Assembly (NCBI RefSeq): GCF_900100395.1
Contig: NZ_FNFB01000015.1
Location: forward strand, 114,731-178,730
Source of the DNA: Nonomuraea maritima
GTDB lineage: Bacteria; Actinomycetota; Actinomycetes; Streptosporangiales; Streptosporangiaceae
Length of the DNA: 64,000 nucleotides
Direction of reading: 5' to 3'
Shown here piece by piece: positions 17,532-24,411 of the stretch. The notes under the pieces are model-generated. The model was not told where the DNA came from. It ran no database searches and saw only the letters and a program-made list of their open reading frames with translations. The position numbers were made by a program, and so were the translations under genes. Positions within the stretch are counted from its first letter, which is position 1. Each line of letters begins with the position of its first letter.

Positions 17532-18104
17532 TCAGCGGCCGAGGGAGGCGAACCAGCGGGCCATCGCCTCGTCGCGGCGGCCGGACACCGCCGACTGCAG
17601 GGCCTGCCGCGCCACGTTCCGTGCCATCTCCCGCAGCGGCCAGTGGTCGGGGTCCACCTGGGCGTGGGCCAGGCCGGCGGCCAGCATCGCCGCGAGCGCC
17701 TGCGCCGCCCGCGGCGGCACCTGCTCGTCCAGGTCGCACTCCTCCAGCATGTCGGCCAGGTTCGCCGACCACCCGGTGCGGATGCTGCGCGCGCAGCTCT
17801 CCCGCGCGACGTCGAGGCGCGCCCCGTCCCACACGCCCTCGACGAGCTCGGCGGCCTTGTCCTCCAGGCTGCCGCCCCACAGGAGGGAGGCCACCTCGAC
17901 CGCGTGCACGAACGCGAGCTGGGCGGCCACCGCGACGTGCGCGTCGGCCGAGATCGCCGTGCCCGGCTCGTCGAGCTGGGTGTCGAGCCGGTCCAGCAGC
18001 TCGCGATACCGGCTTCGGGCGGCACGTGCCTCGGCCGCGAGCTCCGGTGAGTCCGCCGGGCCCGCCGCCCGGTCCTGTTCCTCCAGCGTCATAGCTGTGA
18101 GCAT
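17532..18104 (-). CDS. Hypothetical helical protein
   Basis: The 190-residue protein is Ala/Arg/Glu-rich and predicted to be all helical (for example AAEARAARSRYRELLDRLD and VAVAAQLAFVHAVEVASLLW). No known domain, signal peptide or membrane segment is recognised. The start is uncertain: ATG at 18104 or ATG at 18092, neither with a good ribosome-binding site. Codon usage is strongly third-position GC, supporting a real gene. It converges with the LacI gene (11-bp gap) and diverges from the CBS gene. Confidence 0.65.
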   Translation of the reverse strand: MLTAMTLEEQDRAAGPADSPELAAEARAARSRYRELLDRLDTQLDEPGTAISADAHVAVAAQLAFVHAVEVASLLWGGSLEDKAAELVEGVWDGARLDVARESCARSIRTGWSANLADMLEECDLDEQVPPRAAQALAAMLAAGLAHAQVDPDHWPLREMARNVARQALQSAVSGRRDEAMARWFASLGR

Positions 18105-18236
18105 CCCAACGAGGGGCGGGCGGCTCGCCGGACGCTGTCTCCGTGTCAGGGAAAAATCGCGGTAGGCGGTGGCATCGTCTGCTTTGGCCATGGAACACCG
18201 ACGTACCGGACACCCCTGCCCTCGCGGCAACGGCCT

Positions 18237-18260
18237 GATTAGCGCCCATCTCGCGGGTAG
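18237..18260 (+). promoter_or_regulatory. Candidate sigma-B-type promoter for the CBS gene
   Basis: GATT (18237-18240), 14 bp, then GGGTAG (18255-18260) fits the actinomycete SigB-like pattern GNNT-N14-16-GGGTAY except for the last base. It ends 40 bp before ATG 18301. Confidence 0.4.
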
Positions 18261-18300
18261 GGGGATGCGAGGACGCCATCGCCTACAACGGGAGGCCGAT

Positions 18301-18735
18301 ATGGATACCTCGGGAGGCGGCAAGACCGTCCAGGACGTGATGCACAGAGGGGCCGCGTGCGTCGGCGAGAACGAGTCACTGCGCAACGCGTCGGAGATGA
18401 TGCGTGACATGTCGGTGGGGTCGCTGCCGATCTGCGGTGAGGACGACAGGCTCAAGGGCATCATCACCGACCGCGACATCGTCGTGAAGTGCTGCGCCGA
18501 GGGCAAGGACCTCGACTCGACCAAGGCCGGCGAACTCGCCCGCGGGCTGGTGTGGGTGGCCGCCGACGCCGGCCTCGAGGAGGCGCTGCAGAAGATGCAG
18601 CAGAACCAGATCAAGCGGCTGCCGGTGATCGAGAACCACCGGCTCGTCGGCATGGTCAGCGAGTCGGACCTGGCGAAGGAGTTGCCCGACAACAAGCTCG
18701 CCGAGTTCGTCCACCGCGTGTACGCCCCGGCCTGA
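18301..18735 (+). CDS. CBS-pair domain protein
   Basis: The 144-residue protein consists of two tandem CBS motifs (about 9-62 and 75-135), with the usual strand-turn patterns SLPICGEDDRLKGIITDRDI and RLPVIENHRLVGMVSESDL. CBS pairs bind adenosyl ligands (AMP, ATP, SAM) and act as energy sensors. The ATG follows GGGAGG by 6 nt. There is no attached effector domain, so it would act on a partner protein. A SigB-like promoter upstream hints at stress control. A hairpin terminator follows. Confidence 0.92.
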   Translation: MDTSGGGKTVQDVMHRGAACVGENESLRNASEMMRDMSVGSLPICGEDDRLKGIITDRDIVVKCCAEGKDLDSTKAGELARGLVWVAADAGLEEALQKMQQNQIKRLPVIENHRLVGMVSESDLAKELPDNKLAEFVHRVYAPA

Positions 18736-18794
18736 CCGGCACACGTCCTTCGACGACCGTCATCGGGCCCGGCGCCCGGTGAGGGTCCACCAGG

Positions 18795-18820
18795 AAGCCG
18801 CGACCTCACGGCCGCGGCTT
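18795..18820 (+). terminator. Hairpin terminator after CBS gene
   Basis: AAGCCGCG pairs with CGCGGCTT across a 10-base loop, followed by TCTCC. It lies 60 bp after the CBS stop. Confidence 0.75.
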
Positions 18821-18927
18821 TCTCCATGTCAACGCCGTGGGGTGCTCGTGGCGCCGTCCTGCAGGCCGCCGCCGAGGTCACCCCGCACCCAGGAGACTTC
18901 GACGTACCTGGCGTCTGAATGAGGGAG

Positions 18928-18995
18928 GCCCGGCAGGGGCCGCTCTCTGATGTCCGACGCGGGTGGCTGTCGGCGGAGAGCTGCCCCTGCCGGGC
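18928..18995. repeat. Long inverted repeat (20-bp arms)
   Basis: The left arm (18928-18947, GCCCGGCAGGGGC then GCTCTC) pairs with the right arm (18976-18995, GAGAGC then GCCCCTGCCGGGC) at 19 of 20 positions. The 28-base loop contains an inner CCGAC/GTCGG stem. It sits between convergent genes and may be a bidirectional terminator, though it is larger than the others here. Confidence 0.9.
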
Positions 18996-19066
18996 GTGAC
19001 GTGGCGGTCGGCCTGTGTCCCGGGGCCGTGCAGGTGGCCCCCCCGGCCGTCACGTTGTCCGGTCGC

Positions 19067-19852
19067 TCAGGCGGTCTTGCGGCCCAGGCTGCGCAGCTGC
19101 GCGACGCTGAGCGTCGAGACGTTCTGGTCGATGGGGGAGTCGGTGTACTGGTGGATCGTCCAGGTCTTCCAGTTGGCCGGTGCGGAGATCTGGCCCCTGG
19201 CGCCGTTGTAGTCGGCGACCCACAGCGGGTACTGCTCCAGGCCCGCGCCGTAGCGGTTGGCGAAGTTCCAGGAGCTGTAGAACATCGGGGTGATGCCGGT
19301 CTGCTGCTTCACGTACGCCAGCCAGGTCTTGGCCCAGGCGTTGACGTGGCTGACCGACTCGCCGTCGGTGGTCTCCAGGTCGAGGACGAGCAGGTCGCCG
19401 GGCTTGGCGGGCTGCGAGTTCACCACGGCCAGGAAGTGCTTGGCCTCGGCGACGGGGTCGTCGTCGGGGTGAGCGAAGTGGTACGCCCCGCGGACGATGC
19501 CCTTCTTGCCGAGCCGCTGCCAGTGCCGCGCGAACGACTTGTCGGTGAAGGTCAGGCCCTCGGTGGCCTTGATGATGCCGAACTGGGCGGGGCTGGTGTT
19601 CCAGTCGAAGTCCGGCTGGTAGTTGGAGACGTCGAGGCCGTAGGTGAGGGGCTCGGCCTCCTGCTGCCCGGCGGACTGCGCGACGGACTGCGTGGGGGCC
19701 TGGTCAGCCGTGGCCGCCAGCGCCGCGCCTGGCGCACCGGCGATCGCGGTGCCGGCGCACAGTACGGCGCTGCCGACGGCGAGGCCGAGGCGCTTCTTGG
19801 CGGGAAGAAGAGGGGACGTACGCGAGAATGCGGCAAGCCAGGGCTTGAGCAT
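19067..19852 (-). CDS. Secreted GH25 muramidase
   Basis: The 261-residue exported lysozyme-like enzyme should cleave the N-acetylmuramyl-beta-1,4-GlcNAc bond of peptidoglycan. A long signal peptide (about 1-47, ending AALA) precedes a Gln/Ala linker. The catalytic domain starts at YGLDVSNYQP (Asp74) and contains LLVLDLE with Asp158 and catalytic Glu160, and the terminal WTIHQYTDSP. AAGGAG lies 11 nt before the ATG. The 5' UTR carries a c-di-AMP riboswitch, consistent with cell-wall hydrolase control in actinomycetes. It probably acts in wall remodelling during growth or germination. Confidence 0.93.
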   Translation of the reverse strand: MLKPWLAAFSRTSPLLPAKKRLGLAVGSAVLCAGTAIAGAPGAALAATADQAPTQSVAQSAGQQEAEPLTYGLDVSNYQPDFDWNTSPAQFGIIKATEGLTFTDKSFARHWQRLGKKGIVRGAYHFAHPDDDPVAEAKHFLAVVNSQPAKPGDLLVLDLETTDGESVSHVNAWAKTWLAYVKQQTGITPMFYSSWNFANRYGAGLEQYPLWVADYNGARGQISAPANWKTWTIHQYTDSPIDQNVSTLSVAQLRSLGRKTA

Positions 19853-19865
19853 GAGGACATTGACT

Positions 19866-20022
19866 CCTTGCTTCCATGCCGCCTACCGGGTTAGCTGTCG
19901 GGTTCGGGCGTGGAAGTGCCCTACGGGAGCAGCTTGGCGCTGGTATCCGATTCACCCCAGGAGAAGGTGGGTCCCCGGTTCCGCAGGCGCGGATTCGGCG
20001 GTCGCACACCGTCCCGGATGGG
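19866..20022 (-). promoter_or_regulatory. c-di-AMP (ydaO-yuaA) riboswitch
   Basis: Read on the minus strand, the leader has the conserved blocks of this class in order: CCGCCGAATCC, AACCGGGGACCCAC, TGGGGTGAATCGG, GTAGGGCA, CGCCCGAACCCGACAGCTAA, CCCGGTAGGCGG, and finally ATGGAAGCAAGGAG. The element ends at the ribosome-binding site of the GH25 gene. In actinomycetes this riboswitch typically turns off cell-wall hydrolase genes when c-di-AMP is high. Recognition is from remembered consensus, but the match is extensive. Confidence 0.93.
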
Positions 20023-20283
20023 GATTGGCGTACGGTCCTGTCAACGATGGCGGCGTCAGGCCCTCAGACCATTGCCGCGATTAGGCAAAAAGGTATGCAC
20101 CTCCCTAAGGGCAGTGCAAGTGGTAGGTATCGGGTTCGCGTGATTTTTGCCTATAAAGGCGTCGGAAACCCCGTATCCGCCGGGGTTATGAGCCAGGTAA
20201 AGTTTCGCCGCTCAGCGCGACCTGCGACGTTTCAACTGGGGCGAACAGTGCCTTTGTGACAACTGTGATTTGCCTGTTTTCGA
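20023..20283. other. Region upstream of the riboswitch, with a 9-bp inverted repeat
   Basis: This AT-richer stretch between the riboswitch and the PP2C stop should carry the muramidase promoter. It contains AGGCAAAAA (20083-20091) and its exact complement TTTTTGCCT (20144-20152), 52 bp apart, and the short palindrome GCCTATAAAGGC (20149-20160). A precise promoter could not be assigned. No gene is seen. Confidence 0.5.
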
Positions 20284-22197
20284 TCAGGACGGACGCGTAC
20301 GGGCCACGAGCAGAGCCACGTCGTCCTCGTGAGTCCGTCCCGTCACCATGGCGTCCATCACGATGCCGCAGATCGACTCCAGCGGAAGCGCCGGATCGGG
20401 CAGCGCGGCGCCGAGCCGCGCGATGCCCTCGTCGATGTCGGCGTGGCGGGTCTCGACGAGACCGTCGGTGTAGAGCGCGATCAGCGAGCCCGGCGCGAGA
20501 TCCACCGTCACCTGCTCGTACGCGCCGGCCCCGAGGCCCACGGGCGTGCCGGCGGGCAGCTCGGGAAAGGCGACCGCGCCGCCCGGCGCGACGAGCGCGG
20601 GCGGCGGGTGGCCGGCGGTGGCCAGGACGCAGCGCCTGGTCGCGGGGTCGTAGACGGCGTACAGGCAGGTCGCTCCCATGCCGATGAGCGATTCGCAGTC
20701 GGCGGGGGAGTCCTCCTCGTTCATGCGCATGATCACGTCGTCCAGGCGGGCGAGCAGGTCGGCGGGCGACAGGTTCATGAAGGCGAGCGTCCGTACGGCG
20801 GTGCGCAGGCTGCCCATGGTGGCCGCGGCGTCCACGCCGTGCCCGGTCACGTCGCCGACGACGAGCGCGATCCGGCCGTCGTCCAGCGGGATCGTGTCGT
20901 ACCAGTCGCCTCCCACGCCGCCGTGCACCCCCGAGGGCAGGTAGCGGTGGGCGACCTCCAGGGCGTCGCCGCCGGAGAGCCGGCGCGGCAGCAGGTTGCG
21001 CTGCAACGCCAGCGCCGCGGTGCGCTCGCGGGTGTAGCGGCGGGCGTTGTCGAGGCAGAGCGCCGCCTGGGCGACGAACTGCTCGGCGAGGCACAGGTCG
21101 TCCTGCGTGAAGGGCTCAGGGTTGTCGGCGCGGACGAACGCGGTGACGCCCAGCGTCTCCCCCCGCGCCCGGATCGGGACGATCATCATGCTGTGCAGCC
21201 CGTACCGGCGGGTGAACGCGGCACGCATCGGGTCGCGGTCGAACCAGTCGCTGGTATCGAGCCCCATCGTGGCCTCGACGTGCGAGCGGCCCGTGGCCAG
21301 GACCTTCGTCCACGGCGAGTCGGGAGGCACGAACACCACCTCTCCCGGCTTCCACAGCAGCAGCGGGATGTCGGGACGGCTGGAGGCCGACCCCGCGCGG
21401 CGGAAGACGGGGATGCCGGGTCCCGTGCCGGCCAGGCGTTCCAGGGGCTCGTCCGACGGCAGCACCGACTCGACGAGATCGACCGTGACGTAGTCGGCGA
21501 TCGCCGACACGCCGAACTCGGCCAGCTCCCGCGCGGTCCGCATGACGTCCAGCGTGGTGCCGATCCTGGCGCCGGCCTCGGCGACCAGGGCCAGGCGTTC
21601 GCCCGTCCGGCTCCGGCAGGCGTCGATGGCGAGCGTGTAGACCCCGACCGGCTCGCCGTGGACGTTCTCGACGCGGAACACCGAGACCGACAGGGTGCGA
21701 TCGACGACGGTGTCCGGCGAACTCAGCTGCACCCCGGCGTCGATCACGGGAGCGCCGTCGCGCAGCACCCGGCGCTGCAGCCGCGCGAGGTCCGCGCAGG
21801 CGACCCCGCGCAGCACGCGCTGCTCCATGCCGCGGGCGGGCTCGTTGCGCCACACGCAGCGCAGCGCGGTGTCGCAGACCCACATGGCCATGGAGGAGTG
21901 GCGGATGAGCGGTTCCAGGATCGAGGCCACGGAGTCGCGCAGCGCGGTGGAGCCGAGCGGCAGCACCCACGAGGCATGCTCCGCGGCCGTGCGCAGCCGG
22001 TGGCCGTCCAGGCGCAGCACGACCGGGTGGCTGCCGGGCCGCTCCGGCCGGCGGTCGGGGTGGCCGAGGACGTGCGCGGCGTGCGAGCCGAGCAGTTCCT
22101 CGGCGGCTCGGGTCCAGCCGGTCACGATGCCTTCGGCGTCGACGACGGTGAGGGCGCGGACGTCCCGCTCTGACTTCCGGGGCGTTGGGACGGCCAT
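20284..22197 (-). CDS. PAS-GAF-SpoIIE (PP2C) phosphatase, paralogue A
   Basis: The 637-residue cytosolic phosphatase should dephosphorylate an anti-anti-sigma (STAS) protein in a partner-switching pathway. Domains in order: PAS (about 10-85, TVVDAEGIVTGWTRAAEELL), a second PAS-like domain (about 95-205), GAF (about 210-375) and PP2C/SpoIIE (about 400-635) with metal-binding GVGGDWYD, VVGDVTGHG and the late DDVALLVAR. It is closely similar over its length to the genes at 32775 and 43615. The ATG at 22197 has no ribosome-binding site of its own; it lies 1 nt after the stop of a 21-codon ORF with a perfect one, so translation is probably coupled. It lies downstream of, and in the same direction as, the zinc dehydrogenase gene. 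Confidence 0.93.
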   Translation of the reverse strand: MAVPTPRKSERDVRALTVVDAEGIVTGWTRAAEELLGSHAAHVLGHPDRRPERPGSHPVVLRLDGHRLRTAAEHASWVLPLGSTALRDSVASILEPLIRHSSMAMWVCDTALRCVWRNEPARGMEQRVLRGVACADLARLQRRVLRDGAPVIDAGVQLSSPDTVVDRTLSVSVFRVENVHGEPVGVYTLAIDACRSRTGERLALVAEAGARIGTTLDVMRTARELAEFGVSAIADYVTVDLVESVLPSDEPLERLAGTGPGIPVFRRAGSASSRPDIPLLLWKPGEVVFVPPDSPWTKVLATGRSHVEATMGLDTSDWFDRDPMRAAFTRRYGLHSMMIVPIRARGETLGVTAFVRADNPEPFTQDDLCLAEQFVAQAALCLDNARRYTRERTAALALQRNLLPRRLSGGDALEVAHRYLPSGVHGGVGGDWYDTIPLDDGRIALVVGDVTGHGVDAAATMGSLRTAVRTLAFMNLSPADLLARLDDVIMRMNEEDSPADCESLIGMGATCLYAVYDPATRRCVLATAGHPPPALVAPGGAVAFPELPAGTPVGLGAGAYEQVTVDLAPGSLIALYTDGLVETRHADIDEGIARLGAALPDPALPLESICGIVMDAMVTGRTHEDDVALLVARTRPS

Positions 22198-22198
22198 G

Positions 22199-22264
22199 TC
22201 AGGACGACCGGCGTCGGGCGGGAACGGTCGTGGTGTCGGGGATCTGTCCGTTCTGTCGGTGCAC
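22199..22264 (-). CDS. 21-residue leader ORF upstream of PP2C A
   Basis: AAGGAGGT (22272-22279 on the minus strand) is followed after 7 nt by GTG and 21 sense codons (start VHRQNGQIPD, end RRRSS). The TGA ends 1 nt before the PP2C ATG in another frame. The complete Shine-Dalgarno and the tight junction indicate that ribosomes reach the phosphatase by coupling. The peptide has no recognised function. Confidence 0.6.
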   Translation of the reverse strand: MHRQNGQIPDTTTVPARRRSS

Positions 22265-22296
22265 GGGCTTGACCTCCTTGTTGATCCGCTACACGG

Positions 22297-23391
22297 TCAT
22301 GGGACGATGAGCGCTTTCACGACCCTCTGGGCGGCCACGTCCTCGAGGGCGCACTGCGCCGTGCCGAGGTCGTACTCGCAACTGATCAACTCCGCCCACG
22401 GGAACTGGCGGTTGTAGCGGGCCATCACCTGGACCGAGCGGTACACATGACCGGCGTCGCTGCCCCAGCAGCCGCGGACCTCCAGGTGCTTGCGGTTGAG
22501 ATCGAGATGGGGGTTGACCGTCGCCGTCCCGGCGTCGGTGTACTGGCCGACGACGACGTACCGGCCGGCGTCCCGGGTGAGCCGCATCCCCTCGGGGACG
22601 GCCGCCGGCACGCCGGTCGCCTCGATCGTCACGTCGGCCCCGCGCCCGCCGGTGGCGTCCCTGACCGCGGCGAGGCGTTCGTCAGCGGTCAGGGCGGAGA
22701 TGTCGAGCACCAGGTCGGCGCCGAACCGGTGGGCCGCCGCCAGCCGGACCTCAGGCCCGCCGACGACGATCACCTGCCCGGCGCCGCGCAACTGGGCGAG
22801 GATCGCCCCGCACAGCCCGACCGGTCCCGCGCCCTGGACGACCACGGTGTCGCCGAACGCGATCTCGCCGAGCGTGACCGCGTGCAGGGCGGTCGGCATC
22901 CCGCAGCCGCCCGCCATGAAGGCCCGCCAGTCCAGTGCGTCCGGCAGCGGGATCACGTGCACGCCCGGCTTGAGGTGGATGTGCTCGGCCCAGCCGCCGA
23001 ACAGCCCGTCGTCCGCCGACAGCGTCACGCCGTACACCTTCCTGGCCGGGCAGCGGGTGGTGGCGTGGGCCACCGTGCAGTACCAGCAGCGGCCGCAGGT
23101 GCCGTACACGTCGAGGAACGTGACCACCTGCCCCGGCCGCAGGGGCGCGCCCGACACGTCGCGGGCCGGGTCGCCCGGGCCGAGCCGGGCGACCCGGCCG
23201 GCGCTCACGTGCCCGGGAATGATCGGGTACGGCACGCCGGCGAGTTGCCCGTGCCACAGGTGCACGTCCGTGCCGCACACCTCGCTGCCCAGCGTCCGGA
23301 GCAGCACGGCTCCCGGCTCCAGCTCCGGGAGGTCGTACGTGCGCGACTCCAGCGGGGCTCTCGGCCCGTTCATGACAACCGCGGTGGTCAC
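22297..23391 (-). CDS. Zinc-binding alcohol dehydrogenase (MDR family)
   Basis: The 364-residue medium-chain dehydrogenase has catalytic-zinc Cys in GSEVCGTDVHLWHG (about 45), structural zinc cysteines CGRCWYC plus a later Cys in TTRC (spacing C-x2-C-x2-C-x7-C), and a Rossmann motif VVQGAGPVGLCGAI (about 190). The usual GHE zinc-ligand motif reads PGHVSAG, Glu replaced by Val. The start is GTG 23391, 8 nt after GGAG, giving the family-typical MTTAVVMNGP. It is divergent from the LysR gene, which probably controls it. The substrate is unknown; GC-rich context gives no hint of transfer. Confidence 0.92.
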   Translation of the reverse strand: MTTAVVMNGPRAPLESRTYDLPELEPGAVLLRTLGSEVCGTDVHLWHGQLAGVPYPIIPGHVSAGRVARLGPGDPARDVSGAPLRPGQVVTFLDVYGTCGRCWYCTVAHATTRCPARKVYGVTLSADDGLFGGWAEHIHLKPGVHVIPLPDALDWRAFMAGGCGMPTALHAVTLGEIAFGDTVVVQGAGPVGLCGAILAQLRGAGQVIVVGGPEVRLAAAHRFGADLVLDISALTADERLAAVRDATGGRGADVTIEATGVPAAVPEGMRLTRDAGRYVVVGQYTDAGTATVNPHLDLNRKHLEVRGCWGSDAGHVYRSVQVMARYNRQFPWAELISCEYDLGTAQCALEDVAAQRVVKALIVP

Positions 23392-23444
23392 AGTGCGACT
23401 CCGTTCCGTGTGCCGGGTAGGACGACGGCCACTCCGCCAGTGTC

Positions 23445-23456
23445 GGCATTCATGCC
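23445..23456. promoter_or_regulatory. Palindrome in the ADH-LysR divergent promoter
   Basis: GGCATTCATGCC has perfect 5-bp arms around TC and lies midway between the divergent genes. A related half-site, GCCATGCAT, follows at about 23481. Together they make a plausible LysR-type binding region. Confidence 0.5.
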
Positions 23457-23500
23457 AAATGACGGAAATACGTGCTTTGTGCCATGCATACGCTGGACGC

Positions 23501-24364
23501 ATGGACATGGAGCTGCGCCACCTGCGCGCGCTCGTCGCGGTCGTGGACGCGGGCACGTTCACCGACGCGGCGGTCGCGCTGGGCTGCTCCCAGCCGTCGG
23601 TCTCACGCTCGATCGCCGCCCTCGAGGCCGCTCTCGGCACCCGGTTGCTGGAACGATCCAAGCAGCACGTCCTGCTCACCGGCTCAGGCATCCGGGTCGT
23701 CGCGCACGCCAGGCGGGTCCTCGAGGAGGTCGCCCACCTGTACCGGATCGTCGAGGCATCCTCCGCCGAACTCCGCGTCGGCTACGCCTACGCCGCCCTC
23801 GGCAAGCACACCCGGCGGCTGCAGAAGGCGTGGGCCGCCGCCCATCCCGAGGTGGCGCTCGTGTTCGTGCAGTCCAACTCCTCGACGGCCGGGCTCAGCG
23901 AGGGCATCGCCGACGTCGCCGTGATCCGCCGTCCCCTCGCCGACGACCGCTTCGACGTCGCCACGGTCGGCGTCGAGGCCCGCTACGCCGCGGTCGACAC
24001 CGACAGCGCCCTCGCCAGGCGCCGCAGTTTGCGGATGGCCGACCTCGCCCGCCACACCATCGCGATCGACTGTCGCAGCGGCACGACCACGCCGAACCTG
24101 TGGCCGCCCGACGCCCGCCCGCGCACCCGCACGATCGAGGGTGTCGACGAATGGCTCACGCTGATCGCCGCCGGCCAGGCCATCGGGATGACCGCCGAGG
24201 CCACCGCCAACCAGAACCCGCGGCCGGGCGTCGCCTACCGGATCGTCACCGACGCCCCCGAGATCGAGGTCCGGCTGGCCTGGTGGAAGGACGACCCGCC
24301 CGCCCAACTGCCCGCCCTCGTCGAGATGACCCGCGAGCTGTACGCCGCCGCGCGCCGGCCCTGA
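23501..24364 (+). CDS. LysR-family transcriptional regulator
   Basis: The 287-residue protein has the LysR winged helix at about 3-62 (LRHLRALVAVVDAGTFTDAA, SQPSVSRSIAALE) and a C-terminal effector-binding domain from about 90. ATG 23501 or 23507 may be used; the ribosome-binding site is weak. The divergent zinc dehydrogenase is the likely target. The effector is unknown. Confidence 0.92.
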   Translation: MDMELRHLRALVAVVDAGTFTDAAVALGCSQPSVSRSIAALEAALGTRLLERSKQHVLLTGSGIRVVAHARRVLEEVAHLYRIVEASSAELRVGYAYAALGKHTRRLQKAWAAAHPEVALVFVQSNSSTAGLSEGIADVAVIRRPLADDRFDVATVGVEARYAAVDTDSALARRRSLRMADLARHTIAIDCRSGTTTPNLWPPDARPRTRTIEGVDEWLTLIAAGQAIGMTAEATANQNPRPGVAYRIVTDAPEIEVRLAWWKDDPPAQLPALVEMTRELYAAARRP

Positions 24365-24411
24365 CGAGGGGTCGCTGCTGGGCGACATTTTGCGAAATAG
24401 GAGACTGAGCA

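Larger units (their letters stand above)
18736..19066. other. Convergent intergenic region with two hairpins
   Basis: The 331 bp between the CBS gene and the GH25 gene hold the terminator at 18795-18820 and the much larger inverted repeat at 18928-18995. No gene is seen. Confidence 0.7.

Noticed and set aside
18169..18300. An N-terminal extension of the CBS protein
   Set aside because: The ATG at 18301 has a GGGAGG site and begins just before the CBS motif; the extension lies over the presumed promoter.
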